Source: Candidatus Rokuibacteriota bacterium (lineage in GTDB: Bacteria; Methylomirabilota; Methylomirabilia; Rokubacteriales; CSP1-6). Taken from it: a stretch of DNA of 64,000 nucleotides. The stretch lies in contig QHSX01000055.1 of NCBI GenBank assembly GCA_003221695.1, forward strand, positions 1 through 64,000, written 5' to 3'. A program made the position numbers and the translations under genes. Each line of letters opens with the position of its first letter. Positions within the stretch are counted from its first letter, which is position 1. The notes beneath the pieces were generated by a model, which was given only the letters and a program-made list of their open reading frames with translations, was not told where the DNA came from and searched no databases. This document shows, one piece after another, positions 33,828 through 42,754 of this stretch.

Positions 33828-34930
33828 ACGAGGCCCCGATAGACCCGCTCGACGGTGTCGATCGAGCGCTCGGGACTGAACACGTCGTGCGCGCGCCGGC
33901 GCCCGGCGGCGCCCATCGCGCGACCGCGCTCCGGCGCGTCGAGCACGGCGCTGAACGCGGCGCACACGCTCTCGGGCCGGTCGTCCTCGACCAGGAACCC
34001 CGTCTCGCCGTGCACGACGGTCTCGGGCAAGGCGCCCACCCGTCGTGCGACGACCGGACGCCCCGCCGCCATCGCCTCGAGCGCCGCGCGACACGACTCG
34101 TCGGAGCCCGCGGACATGAGCGCAAAGCAGTCGGCCGTGGCGAGGACGAGCGGCAGATCTCGATCGCGGTAGCCGGTGAAGACGACCTGGTTCAGGAGCC
34201 CCAGCTCCGCGACGAGTTGCTCGAGGTGGCCGCGCGTCTCCCCTTTGCCCACGAGGAGGAGCCGCGCCGCGGGCCGGTCGCGGAGGAGCAGCCGGAAGCC
34301 CTCGAGCAGGAGCTCGTGGCCGCGGTTCGGCGCGAGCCGCGCGACCGAGACGATCACCGGCGCGTCACCGAGCTTGAACTCGTCGCGCACCGGCCGAGGG
34401 TCGGCCTCCTCGGCGAAGCGCGCGAGGTCCGCCGAGCCCGGGATCCAGTGAACGCGGTCGGACGCGACGCCGACCTCGCGGCAGCGTGCCTCGATCTGGC
34501 GCGAGACTGCGAAGACCGCCGCCGTGCGCCGGTAGAGTCTGGCGCCCAGCCGGTCGCGCTTCACGGCGCGAAGGTTGTGGAAGGTCCGCACCAGGCTCGG
34601 GCGGCCGCGACCCGGGAGGGCTGGACGCGTGATCAGTCCGAGCCAGTGGTCGTGCGAGTGATGGGTGTGGACGATGTCGATCCCCTCGCCCCGGATAAGG
34701 GCGCGCAGGCGAAGCGCGTCTCGGGCCGCCGCGCGCGGGGTCAGGGCGAGCCCCGTGAGCAGCTCGAGGCCCGCCTCTCGCGCCTTCGCCTCGAACCGGT
34801 CGCCCGGGATCACGCCGAGGAAGACCTCGTGGCCGCGCGCTCGGAGGCCGGCCACGAGCTGGATCGTCGGGTCCGCGGTACCCGTCCACCAGCGGTTGGC
34901 GGCCAGGTGCAGGATCCTGAGCGGCGTCAC
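33824..34930 (-). CDS. Family 4 glycosyltransferase
   Basis: GT-B glycosyltransferase of 368 residues, the first of four in a row after waaF. It begins PLRILHLAANRWWTGTADPT and has DIVHTHHSHDHWLGLI near 90, matching the neighbouring transferase at 32709-33827. The donor-side region reads SVARLAPNRGHELLLEGF and SDESCRAALEAMAAGRP with D(x7)E in place of E(x7)E. The GTG start overlaps the waaF stop. Donor and acceptor sugars cannot be assigned from sequence. Confidence 0.8.
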   Translation of the reverse strand: MTPLRILHLAANRWWTGTADPTIQLVAGLRARGHEVFLGVIPGDRFEAKAREAGLELLTGLALTPRAAARDALRLRALIRGEGIDIVHTHHSHDHWLGLITRPALPGRGRPSLVRTFHNLRAVKRDRLGARLYRRTAAVFAVSRQIEARCREVGVASDRVHWIPGSADLARFAEEADPRPVRDEFKLGDAPVIVSVARLAPNRGHELLLEGFRLLLRDRPAARLLLVGKGETRGHLEQLVAELGLLNQVVFTGYRDRDLPLVLATADCFALMSAGSDESCRAALEAMAAGRPVVARRVGALPETVVHGETGFLVEDDRPESVCAAFSAVLDAPERGRAMGAAGRRRAHDVFSPERSIDTVERVYRGLV

Positions 34931-35922
34931 GCGCGCACCGCGAGGAGCGCGTCGAGGCGCTCGACGACCTCGGACGCCTCGATCGCGCGCATGCACGGAT
35001 GATCGATCGGGCACGTCCGGTAGAAGCACGGCGCGCACGGCACGTCGCGGCGGACCACGGCGACGGGGCCGCGCGGGGCCGTGAGCCGGGGATCGGTGGG
35101 GCCGAAGAGCACCACGACGGGCGTGCCGAGCGCTGCGGCGAGATGGGCGACGCCGGTGTCGCCGCTCACGAGCGCGTCCAGCTCGGCGAGGAGTGGAGCG
35201 AGGAGCTCGGGGCCGTCGCGCCCCGCCAGGCTCGGCGCCCGGGTCTGGCGCCTCACCGCCTCCACAGCCGGCACGTCGCTCGGCGCACCGAGGAGGAGCA
35301 CCGTGGTCCCCCGGGCGCCGAGCAGCCGGCAGAGCTCCACGACGCGCGCGGAATCCCAGACCTTGGCGCTGCCGTACGCCGCGCCCAGGTGGACGCCGAC
35401 GCGGCGCGCGGCGCCCGCGGGCTCGGGCACCTCCGCCTCGCGCATCAGCGCACGCACGCGCCGACGCTCGGGCGACGCCGCGTCGGGCGGTACCAGGCGA
35501 GGCTCGCGGACGTCGACCGCGACGCCGAGGCGCTCGACGAGCCGCGCGTATTCGTCCACCTGGTGAAGACGGGGCTCGGGCAGCTCGATCGAGTCGGTGA
35601 GGAGCCAGCGCCGCCCACCCACCGCGAAGCCGATCCGCCGGCGCGCTCCCCAGTAGAGCGCCGATGCCGCCGCCTCGAACGAGGTTGGCAGAAGCAGCGC
35701 CGTGTCGCCACCGAAGCTCCGTACGGAGTCGGCGGTGGAGAGACGCCCGCTCCACGAGCGCGGATACGTGACGAGCACGTCGGCGAGCGCTTGGCCGCCG
35801 AGGACCGCCGCCCACGGGCCCGCCAGCAGGAGCCGCCCGCCGTCGAGCGCCTGGCGGAGGGCGCGGACCGCGGGCACCGCCATCACGGTGTCCCCCAGCC
35901 AGTTTGGCAGGCGAACGATCAC
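34927..35922 (-). CDS. waaF: LPS heptosyltransferase II
   Basis: GT9 enzyme that adds the second heptose to the inner core. It starts IVRLPNWLGDTVMAVPAVRAL, the WaaF form, and has GAAYGSAKVWDSARVVELC near 170 and the donor motif ALVSGDTGVAHLAAALGTPVVVLFGPTDP near 235-265. Four cysteines cluster near residues 288-303 (CAPCFYRTCPIDHPC), a pattern seen in WaaF relatives. At 331 residues with the GTG that overlaps the lpxK stop, its length fits. It works after WaaC, whose gene is about 7 kb downstream. Confidence 0.93.
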   Translation of the reverse strand: MIVRLPNWLGDTVMAVPAVRALRQALDGGRLLLAGPWAAVLGGQALADVLVTYPRSWSGRLSTADSVRSFGGDTALLLPTSFEAAASALYWGARRRIGFAVGGRRWLLTDSIELPEPRLHQVDEYARLVERLGVAVDVREPRLVPPDAASPERRRVRALMREAEVPEPAGAARRVGVHLGAAYGSAKVWDSARVVELCRLLGARGTTVLLLGAPSDVPAVEAVRRQTRAPSLAGRDGPELLAPLLAELDALVSGDTGVAHLAAALGTPVVVLFGPTDPRLTAPRGPVAVVRRDVPCAPCFYRTCPIDHPCMRAIEASEVVERLDALLAVRA

Positions 35923-37010
35923 GCTTTCGGGCACGCGCGCTCGAAGGCGGACCGCCAGAGATCCTCGCCCGTCGTGAGGGCCAGGCGGATCGACAAGACG
36001 TAGAGCGGCCGCCGCGGCAGGGGCAGCTTTCTCAAGCGCACCCAGTCTTTCTCGGTCGTCATGAGGCCCTCGACGTGGAGGTCGCCGGCCCGCGCGTCGA
36101 GCATCGCGACCTCCGCGGGGGTGTACCAGTGGTGATCGGCGAACGCGAGGAACTGCTGGACGGCGACGCCGGCCGCGCGAAGGGTCTCCTCGAATGCCCG
36201 CGGCGCTGCGATCCCCGCGAACGCGAGCACCCGCGCGCTCGCCAGCTGGTCGCGACTGACGGGGCGCATCCGGTTCGCCTCCCAACACTCCGCGACCTCG
36301 TAGACGGCGGTGAGAACCGGAACGCCGGGCGCGTGGGTGCCGACGGAGCTGACGACCGCCGCGGCGTCTTCCATTCGGCTGGCGCCGGTGGCGACGACCA
36401 GGTGCGCCCGGGAGAGCGCCGCCAGCGGCTCCCGCAACGGCCCCGCCGGCAGGAGCGCGCCGTTGCCCCACGGGTTTCGTGCGCGCGCCATCACGATCTC
36501 GAGATCCTTCCGGAGCGTCCGGTGCTGGAACGCGTCGTCGAGAACGATCGCCGTCGCGCCGAACCTCTGCACCGCGAGGCGCGCCGGGTCGTAACGGTTC
36601 GAGCCGACGACGACCGGCACGCCCGGCAGCCGCCGCGCCAGTAGGAACGGCTCGTCCCCCGCCTCCTCGGCGTCGAGCCGGATCGACGCCGCGTCGGCGA
36701 CGACCTGGACGCCACGGGTGCGGCGGCCGTAACCGCGACTGACGACCGCGGGCCGGTGCCCGAGCGCGGCCAGCGTCTGCACGGCGACTTCCACGGCCGG
36801 CGTCTTGCCCGTGCCGCCGACAGTCAGGTTGCCGACGGAGACGACGGGCACCGGGAGCGCGCGCGACTTGAGGACCCCGCGCGCGTAGAGCCAGTCGCGC
36901 GCGCCGAGGAGACCGCTGTAGCCCCGGCCCGCGGCGCCGAGAATCCGCGCCGGGCCCTTCGCGAACCCCTCCTCCCAGCCCTGAAGGAAGCGCGACCCGC
37001 CGTCCGTCAC
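35919..37010 (-). CDS. lpxK: Tetraacyldisaccharide 4'-kinase
   Basis: Phosphorylates the 4' position of the lipid A disaccharide precursor at the inner membrane. The P-loop is VSVGNLTVGGTGKTPAVEV near residues 57-75, followed by VVSRGYGRRTRG near 88; LDDAFQHR near 157 is another family motif. The 363-residue length is slightly above the usual. It is coupled to waaA upstream and waaF downstream by four-base overlaps. Confidence 0.95.
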   Translation of the reverse strand: MTDGGSRFLQGWEEGFAKGPARILGAAGRGYSGLLGARDWLYARGVLKSRALPVPVVSVGNLTVGGTGKTPAVEVAVQTLAALGHRPAVVSRGYGRRTRGVQVVADAASIRLDAEEAGDEPFLLARRLPGVPVVVGSNRYDPARLAVQRFGATAIVLDDAFQHRTLRKDLEIVMARARNPWGNGALLPAGPLREPLAALSRAHLVVATGASRMEDAAAVVSSVGTHAPGVPVLTAVYEVAECWEANRMRPVSRDQLASARVLAFAGIAAPRAFEETLRAAGVAVQQFLAFADHHWYTPAEVAMLDARAGDLHVEGLMTTEKDWVRLRKLPLPRRPLYVLSIRLALTTGEDLWRSAFERACPKA

Positions 37011-38293
37011 GGGTGGTCCCCCGGGATCAGGAAGCGGCTGACGAGCTCGAGCGTCTCGCGTACGGCGCCGTGGCGCGAAGCCACTGCCTCGCGCCCCGCC
37101 TCGCCGAGCTTCACCCTGAGATCGCCGTCCGAGAGGAGCCGCGTGAGCTCGCGGCCGAGGTCGGCCGCGTCCCGCACCACGACCGCCGCCCCCGCCGACT
37201 CGAGGAGCGCCGCCGATTCCCGGAAGTTCTGGGTGTGGGGACCCATGAGCACCGGCTTCCGCCGGACGGCGGGCTCGAGCATGTTGTGGCCGCCGAAGGG
37301 GACGAGGCTCCCGCCGATAAAGACGATGTCCGCGACCGCGTAGAGGGTTGCCAGCTCGCCGACCGTGTCGAGCACGATGACGGTGTTCGCGGCGCGCGCG
37401 CGCCCGAGCTCGCTACGGAGCACCGCAGGCCAGCCCCGGGCGGTGACGAGCCCGAGGACCTCCTGGGCCCGCTCCGGATGACGGGGCGCGATCACCAGCG
37501 CCAGCTCGGGGCATTCCCGGAGCGCCGCCCGATGCGCGTCGAGCACCACCTCCTCCTCGCCACGATGCGTGCTCCCCGCGATCCACACCCGCCGGTTCGG
37601 CCCGAAGCCGAGCAGCCGGCGCCAGAGGTCCGCCGAGCCCGCCGTGTCGGGCAGCGCCTCGTTCTTGATGTTGCCGGTGACGACAACGCGTTCCGGGCTG
37701 ACACCGAGGGCGATGATCCGGCGCGCGTCCTCGTCCGACTGCATGGCGAAGACCCGCACCTCGGCGAGGACGGACCCCATGAAGCCACCGAGGAGCCGAT
37801 AGCGGCGGTAGGCGCGGTCGGAGATCCGTCCGTTGGCGATCATGACCGGGATGTCGCGGGCGGCCAGCGTTCGCAGCATGTTGGGCCACAGCTCCGTCTC
37901 CAGGCACACGAGGAACGCGGGGTCGACCGCGGCCACGAACCGCCGCGTCGCACCGGGCAGGTCGAGCGGGAAGAACCGGTGGATCGCGAGCCCCGCGTAG
38001 CGCTCACGGACGACCCTCGCGCCGGTCTCGGTCACCGTCGTCACGACCAGCGGACGCTCGAGGCAGAGTCGGCGGAGCCCGTCGACGAGCGGTCCCGCGG
38101 CGATCGCCTCGCCCACGGAGACCGCGTGGAGCCAGCCCGGTCGCGTGCGCGCGCGCCACAAGGCGCCGCCCAGGCCCAGGCGCGCACGCGCGTTCAGCGG
38201 CACGCCGCGGCCCAAGCGACGGAGCACCGCCACCGGCGCATAGAAGAGGACGAGCGCCACGAGCATCGCCGCAGTGTAGAGCGCGTACATCAT
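37007..38293 (-). CDS. waaA: 3-deoxy-D-manno-octulosonic acid transferase
   Basis: GT30 enzyme attaching Kdo to lipid IVA. A membrane-anchoring helix (residues 3-25) is followed by WLHAVSVGEAIAAGPLVDGL, containing the catalytic Glu near 62, and later by IFIGGSLVPFGGHNMLEPA-type donor residues (FIGGSLVPFGGHNMLEPAVR near 310-330). The length is 428 residues. Whether one or two Kdo residues are added cannot be read from sequence. Its start overlaps the DUF374 gene end and its stop overlaps lpxK. Confidence 0.95.
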   Translation of the reverse strand: MMYALYTAAMLVALVLFYAPVAVLRRLGRGVPLNARARLGLGGALWRARTRPGWLHAVSVGEAIAAGPLVDGLRRLCLERPLVVTTVTETGARVVRERYAGLAIHRFFPLDLPGATRRFVAAVDPAFLVCLETELWPNMLRTLAARDIPVMIANGRISDRAYRRYRLLGGFMGSVLAEVRVFAMQSDEDARRIIALGVSPERVVVTGNIKNEALPDTAGSADLWRRLLGFGPNRRVWIAGSTHRGEEEVVLDAHRAALRECPELALVIAPRHPERAQEVLGLVTARGWPAVLRSELGRARAANTVIVLDTVGELATLYAVADIVFIGGSLVPFGGHNMLEPAVRRKPVLMGPHTQNFRESAALLESAGAAVVVRDAADLGRELTRLLSDGDLRVKLGEAGREAVASRHGAVRETLELVSRFLIPGDHP

Positions 38294-38958
38294 GGGGCCG
38301 CCAGCCTCTCGGCTGCGGCCGTCGCCTCGTCGAGATGCGCCTCGACATCCTTCATGGCGCGCGCGCGCTCGGCGTCACGCGCCACCACGAGCGGCGCGCC
38401 GAAGACGACCGCGCATCGCGCGAAGGGGTACGGGATCATGAAGGCGTCCCAGCTCCGGAGCCGGAGCGCGGGACGCGCGGCGACCGCGAGCGGCACGATC
38501 GGCGCGCCGGTGAGCGAGGCGAGTGTCACCACCCCCGGCTGGAGCTGGCCGCATGGCCCGCGCGGGCCGTCGGGGACGACGGCGACGTCGCACCCGCGCC
38601 TCACCGCCGCCACGAGCGCGCGCCCCGCCTCACGGCCGCCCTGCGACGTGGAGCCGCGCACGCTGTCGAGACCGAAGCGGGACAGGTAGCCCGCGACGAT
38701 CTCCCCGTCCCGGGAGCGACTCACGAGCACGGTCGCGGGCCGGGCGCCGTGGCTCGCGCGAAGCCGCTCGTTGATCCACGGCACCAAAAGAACCTGACCG
38801 TGCCACACGGCATAGATGACGGGGCGCCCGGGCGCCCAATGGCGCCCCACGGCCTCCGTGCCTGCCACCGTCATGCGGAGCGTCGTCCCGAGCATCCGCA
38901 CGAGGGTCGCGGCAATCGGCGGCGCCAGCGGGCCGACGACGCGGGCGAGCGCGCTCAC
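38290..38958 (-). CDS. DUF374 acyltransferase-like protein, candidate late lipid A acyltransferase
   Basis: Protein of 222 residues from the DUF374 family of lysophospholipid-acyltransferase-like proteins. VIYAVWHGQVLLVPW near residues 47-61 matches the catalytic His region, SRSRDGEIVAGYLSRFG is near 78, and VPDGPRGPCGQLQPGVV near 120 is the family signature. DUF374 includes LpxJ, a late lipid A acyltransferase described in Helicobacter. Its place between lpxB and waaA, and the absence of any LpxL/LpxM-type gene here, make that role likely but not proven. The GTG start overlaps the lpxB stop. Confidence 0.82.
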   Translation of the reverse strand: MSALARVVGPLAPPIAATLVRMLGTTLRMTVAGTEAVGRHWAPGRPVIYAVWHGQVLLVPWINERLRASHGARPATVLVSRSRDGEIVAGYLSRFGLDSVRGSTSQGGREAGRALVAAVRRGCDVAVVPDGPRGPCGQLQPGVVTLASLTGAPIVPLAVAARPALRLRSWDAFMIPYPFARCAVVFGAPLVVARDAERARAMKDVEAHLDEATAAAERLAAP

Positions 38959-40106
38959 GACGCCACTCCTGCCTCCGCGAGCACGAGGCGCGCGGCCCGC
39001 GCGCCGACGCCGGGGGCGCCGAGCTGGCCCCGGAGCTCTCTGAACGCGGCCCGTTGAGTGTCGAGAGCCCCGGGGGTGTCGAGCAGCCACAGGGCCTCGC
39101 GCCCGAGGCGCTCGCCCGTCGCGGCCGCCTGGTACAGCTCCGGGACGACCGCGCGCCCGAGCGTCAGGTTCGGGAGGCTGATCCACGGCACCCGCATCAG
39201 CGACCGGACCATGAGCTCGGTCAGCCGCGACACGCGGTAGCAGACGACCATCGGCGTGCCGAGCAGCGCCGCCTCGAGCGTCGCCGTGCCCGAGGCCACG
39301 AGGAGCAGGTCCGCCGCGCTCATCACGGCGTGGCTCCGCCCGTGAGCGATCGCCACCGGGCTCCCGACGCCGAGCCCGCGCTCGACCGTCGCGGGCTCGA
39401 CCGTCGGCGCCAGCGCGAGCACGAAACGCGCGTCGCGCCGCGCCCGGCCGATGGCCGTCACCGCCTCCCGCATCGCGGGCAGTACGCGCGCCGTCTCCTC
39501 GCGGCGACTGCCCGGCAGGAGCCCGATCACGAGCGCCCGATCGTCGAGGCCGAGGGCGCGCCGCGCGGCGACCCGGTCGGGGGCACTGCCGAGCGCGTCA
39601 AGGAGCGGGTGGCCAACGAACTCGACGGGCACCCCCGCGCGCCGGTAGAGGGCGGTCTCGAACGGAAAGACCGCGAGCACGAGCGAGCTCACGCGGCGAA
39701 TTGTCCGGACACGCCACGACCGCCACACCCAGACCTGAGGCGGGATGAAGTAGACGACACGGACGCCCGCGCGGCACGCCGCCCGCGCCAGGCGCAGGTT
39801 GAACTCTGGAAAGTCGATCACGACGAGGACACGGGGTCGACGGGCGCCGGCGAGCGCTCCGCGAAGCCGTCGGTAGGCACGGTAGAGCAGCGGGATCCGG
39901 TTCAGCGCCTCGGTCCCGCCGGCGGCCGCCGCGGCGGTGACGTCGACGAGCAGATCCATGCCTGCCGCGGCCATGCGCTCGCCGCCCATCCCGAAGAGGC
40001 GGCAGCCGGGCGCCTCCGCCCGGAGCGCCTGGCACAGCGCCGCGCCGTGGAGATCCCCCGAGGCTTCACCCGCGGCGAGCATGATCGACGGCCCGTCGGC
40101 TGCCAT
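38955..40106 (-). CDS. lpxB: Lipid A disaccharide synthase
   Basis: GT19 enzyme joining UDP-diacylglucosamine with lipid X. The family N-terminus ends in AAGEASGDLHGAALCQAL (residues 10-27), followed by FGMGGERMAAAGMDLL, YFIPPQVWVWRSWRV near 122 and LPGSRREETARVLP near 196. With the ATG at 40106 it has 383 residues and starts one base after the lpxI stop; a GTG three codons earlier (40115) is also possible. It uses the product of LpxI, encoded directly upstream. Confidence 0.95.
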   Translation of the reverse strand: MAADGPSIMLAAGEASGDLHGAALCQALRAEAPGCRLFGMGGERMAAAGMDLLVDVTAAAAAGGTEALNRIPLLYRAYRRLRGALAGARRPRVLVVIDFPEFNLRLARAACRAGVRVVYFIPPQVWVWRSWRVRTIRRVSSLVLAVFPFETALYRRAGVPVEFVGHPLLDALGSAPDRVAARRALGLDDRALVIGLLPGSRREETARVLPAMREAVTAIGRARRDARFVLALAPTVEPATVERGLGVGSPVAIAHGRSHAVMSAADLLLVASGTATLEAALLGTPMVVCYRVSRLTELMVRSLMRVPWISLPNLTLGRAVVPELYQAAATGERLGREALWLLDTPGALDTQRAAFRELRGQLGAPGVGARAARLVLAEAGVAS

Positions 40107-40107
40107 C

Positions 40108-40905
40108 CTAGACACCGACGAACGCGATCCCGGCGAGATCGGCGTGCCGCACGCTCGCCTCCCTTTCGACGACGAGCACGCGCCCTGCCTCGACGGCCAC
40201 CACCGACGCGCGGCCTGCCGCGGCGGCTCGGAGGCTCTCCGAGCCCACCACGGGCGTGTCGAAGCGGTAGTCGTGGTCGGGCGCCACCGCCTTGACGATC
40301 ACCGCGCCCGGCCCAGCGAGCGCCGTGCCGCGCCGGATCGCCTCGGTCGTTCCTTCGAGGGCCTCGACGGCCGCGATCGCTCCACGGCGGAGCACGACGG
40401 TCTGGCCGATGCGCGCCTCCGCTGCCTGGCGGGCGAGGCCCAGGCCGCGCTCGACGTCGCGCCGCTCCTCCTCGGTCGGGGTTCGCGCCGACCAGCAGCC
40501 CGCCGCGGCGAGGTCGTCGCCCAGGAACTCGCGCTGATCGAGGAGCGTGATACGCAGATCCGCCAGCGTTTGCACGATCACGTCGAGGATGCGCACGTCC
40601 GTCAAGGCACCCGCGCGCGCGGCCATCTCGGCGAACGTCGCGTCGCCCCGGCGGGCGCCGAGCACGTCCCGGGTCCAGAACTTCCCGGCAAGCAGGACCG
40701 CCCCGACGGCCTCCTCCCGAAGCGCCTGGAGCACGGCGCCGAGCTCGGTGACCCGGCTCGGGATCACGCGCTCAGCGTAGGTACCGAGACCGGGGAGGTC
40801 GTCGAAGGCGAACGCCACGACGCGCCAACCCTGGCGCCTGGCCTCCGCCCCCATGCGCGCCGGCAGCGCGCCGGCGCCACACATCAGGCCGAGTGATCGC
40901 TCCAC
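40108..40905 (-). CDS. lpxI: UDP-2,3-diacylglucosamine pyrophosphatase LpxI
   Basis: Hydrolyses UDP-2,3-diacylglucosamine to lipid X, doing the job of LpxH by a different mechanism; formerly DUF1009. The 265-residue protein begins SLGLMCGAGALPARMGAEA, and the C-terminal catalytic region contains VIVKAVAPDHDYRFDTPVVG near 205-225, with conserved acidic residues. No lpxH is visible in the window. It overlaps the oxidoreductase gene upstream by 22 bases and is followed by lpxB. Confidence 0.94.
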   Translation of the reverse strand: MERSLGLMCGAGALPARMGAEARRQGWRVVAFAFDDLPGLGTYAERVIPSRVTELGAVLQALREEAVGAVLLAGKFWTRDVLGARRGDATFAEMAARAGALTDVRILDVIVQTLADLRITLLDQREFLGDDLAAAGCWSARTPTEEERRDVERGLGLARQAAEARIGQTVVLRRGAIAAVEALEGTTEAIRRGTALAGPGAVIVKAVAPDHDYRFDTPVVGSESLRAAAAGRASVVAVEAGRVLVVEREASVRHADLAGIAFVGV

Positions 40906-41915
40906 GGCAGGGTGCTCGGGTAGACGACCTCGCCGCGCCCGTCCCGGATCATGCGCTCGATCTCGAGGGCCATGGCCAGCGACCGCACGTCCTCCTCCGG
41001 TACCAGGACGACCGGCTGCCCCGCGCGCGCCCGCTGCACCGCGCGGGCGAGGTGGAGGATCTCGAGCTTCAGCGGGTTGTCCTTGTGCACCTGGACGTGC
41101 TCGACGAAGGAGGCGCGGCGGTACCGGATCGACTCTCGATTCAGGGTGTACTCCTGCGCGGCGCGCCGGTGCACGCGGATGTCCTGCTCGGAGTAGTCGA
41201 GGACGATGTACGCGTCGGGCTGCGTCACCGCGAGCGTGCGGATCTTCTCCTCGGTGGCGCGGCTCGCGGTGATGATCGCGATCGTCCCCGACTCGAACGC
41301 GATCTGCACGTTGGCCACGTCCACCGACCCCGAGCGGACCGTCGAGCCCATCGCGGTCAGCCGCCGCGGTGGCGAGTCGACGAGGCCCAGGACGATGTCG
41401 AGGTCGTGGATCATCAGGTCCATCACGACCGTGTCCTTCTGGACGCGCGTCTCGAAGGGGCCGAGCCGGCGCGACTCGACGAGGAGCGGCCGCTCGACGA
41501 TCTTCTTGAGCTCCTGTACCGCACCGTTGAACCGTTCGACGTGGCCGACGTGGAGGACGGCGCCGGTGCGGCCCGCGATCACAAACAGCTCACGCGCCTC
41601 CTCGAGTGTCGGCGCGATCGGCTTCTCCAGGAGCACGCTGACACCTGCCTCGAGGAAGTCGCTCGCGACCTGGAAGTGCTGCTCGGTCGGCACCGCGACG
41701 CTCACGAGGTCGACCCGGCCGATCAGGTCGCGGTGGTCGGTGAACGCGCGTGTGTCGTAGTGGGCGGCGACCCGCGTGGCGCGGTCGCGGTCTACGTCGA
41801 CGACGCCCGCGAGCTCGATGTCCCACAGCTCGGCAAACACGAGGATGTGGTACTGGCCCATGTGGCCCGCGCCCACCACACCCGCGCGCAGCCGTCCCTC
41901 CGCGCGCGTCATCAC
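40884..41915 (-). CDS. Gfo/Idh/MocA-family NAD(P)-dependent oxidoreductase, possible GnnA
   Basis: Sugar oxidoreductase of 343 residues. The NAD-binding motif VVGAGHMGQYH is at residues 13-23 and the family EKPIAPTLEEA motif, with the catalytic Lys, near 96-106. It lies between lpxA and lpxI, all coupled, which argues for an act on UDP-GlcNAc or a related nucleotide sugar in lipid A synthesis. GnnA, which with the aminotransferase GnnB makes UDP-GlcNAc3N for amide-rich lipid A, belongs to this family and often sits beside lpxA. No GnnB-type gene is in the window, so this remains a hypothesis. Confidence 0.85.
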   Translation of the reverse strand: MMTRAEGRLRAGVVGAGHMGQYHILVFAELWDIELAGVVDVDRDRATRVAAHYDTRAFTDHRDLIGRVDLVSVAVPTEQHFQVASDFLEAGVSVLLEKPIAPTLEEARELFVIAGRTGAVLHVGHVERFNGAVQELKKIVERPLLVESRRLGPFETRVQKDTVVMDLMIHDLDIVLGLVDSPPRRLTAMGSTVRSGSVDVANVQIAFESGTIAIITASRATEEKIRTLAVTQPDAYIVLDYSEQDIRVHRRAAQEYTLNRESIRYRRASFVEHVQVHKDNPLKLEILHLARAVQRARAGQPVVLVPEEDVRSLAMALEIERMIRDGRGEVVYPSTLPWSDHSA

Positions 41916-42754
41916 ACGCGCTCGCTCTCGGGCTCGGGCGTGACGTCGCCGCCCTCGCCCGCGCCGTGCCGCGGTGGGCCGCAGATCCCGCGTCGCGCGC
42001 CGGCGATGAACTCCACCAGCCGGACGATGGGCGGCAAGGACGGCAGCTCGCTCCGGATTCGCTCGAGCGCCTTCTCGGGGACGAGCCCCGAGCGGTAGAG
42101 GAGACGGTACGCGTCCTGGAGCACCCGGCGCTCGGCGGCGGGCATCCCGGCGCGCCGAAGCCCGACGACGTTGACCCCGCGGACGACCGCCGGGCTCCCG
42201 TCGACGAGGATGTAGGGTGGGACGTCCGCGTTCACCTTCGACGCACCGCCCACGTACGCGTAGGCCCCGATTCGCGTGAAGGGCACGACGCCCGTCAGTC
42301 CACCGATCGTCGCACGCTCCCCGATCTCGCAGTGACCCGTGATCCCGGCGTAGTTGATGATGATCGCGCCATCGCCGACCTTACAATCGTGGGCGATGTG
42401 GCTCATGGTCATGACGAGGCAGCCCGCGCCGACGTCGGTCCAACCGTCCGCACGCGTCGCGCGATGGATCGTGACATACTCGCGGATCACGGTCCCGGCA
42501 CCGATCCGGACCCCCGAGGGGGTGCCCTCCTTAAACTTCAGGTCTTGCGGTCGGCCGCCGAGGATCGAGCCGTGGCCGATCTTCACGCCCGGCCCGAGCT
42601 CCACGCGCCCCTCGAGCACGCAGTGGTGACCGACCTCCACGTCGGCGCCGACCGTCACCGCGGGGCCGATGATCGAGAACGCGCCGATTCTGGCCGCCGG
42701 ATGGACTCGCGCCCTGGGGTCGACGACGGCGGTCGGATGAACGGCGTCAGCCAT
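41912..42754 (-). CDS. lpxA: UDP-N-acetylglucosamine acyltransferase LpxA
   Basis: First acyl transfer of lipid A synthesis, a trimeric left-handed beta-helix enzyme. Hexapeptide repeats fill residues 4-180, followed by a helical C-terminus; 280 residues. Catalytic His lies in [10 protein letters not shown] near 122-131, the sugar-contact PQDLKFKEG and RIRESVTIHR-like [10 protein letters not shown] segments are present, and TGHCEIGE carries the E. coli His144 equivalent. Two E. coli pocket histidines are replaced: VHQF reads VVPF (His160) and GNHA reads GSPA (His191). The equivalent of Gly173 is kept, which in E. coli favours a C14 hydroxyacyl chain. It overlaps lpxD by eight bases. Confidence 0.95.
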   Translation of the reverse strand: MADAVHPTAVVDPRARVHPAARIGAFSIIGPAVTVGADVEVGHHCVLEGRVELGPGVKIGHGSILGGRPQDLKFKEGTPSGVRIGAGTVIREYVTIHRATRADGWTDVGAGCLVMTMSHIAHDCKVGDGAIIINYAGITGHCEIGERATIGGLTGVVPFTRIGAYAYVGGASKVNADVPPYILVDGSPAVVRGVNVVGLRRAGMPAAERRVLQDAYRLLYRSGLVPEKALERIRSELPSLPPIVRLVEFIAGARRGICGPPRHGAGEGGDVTPEPESERV

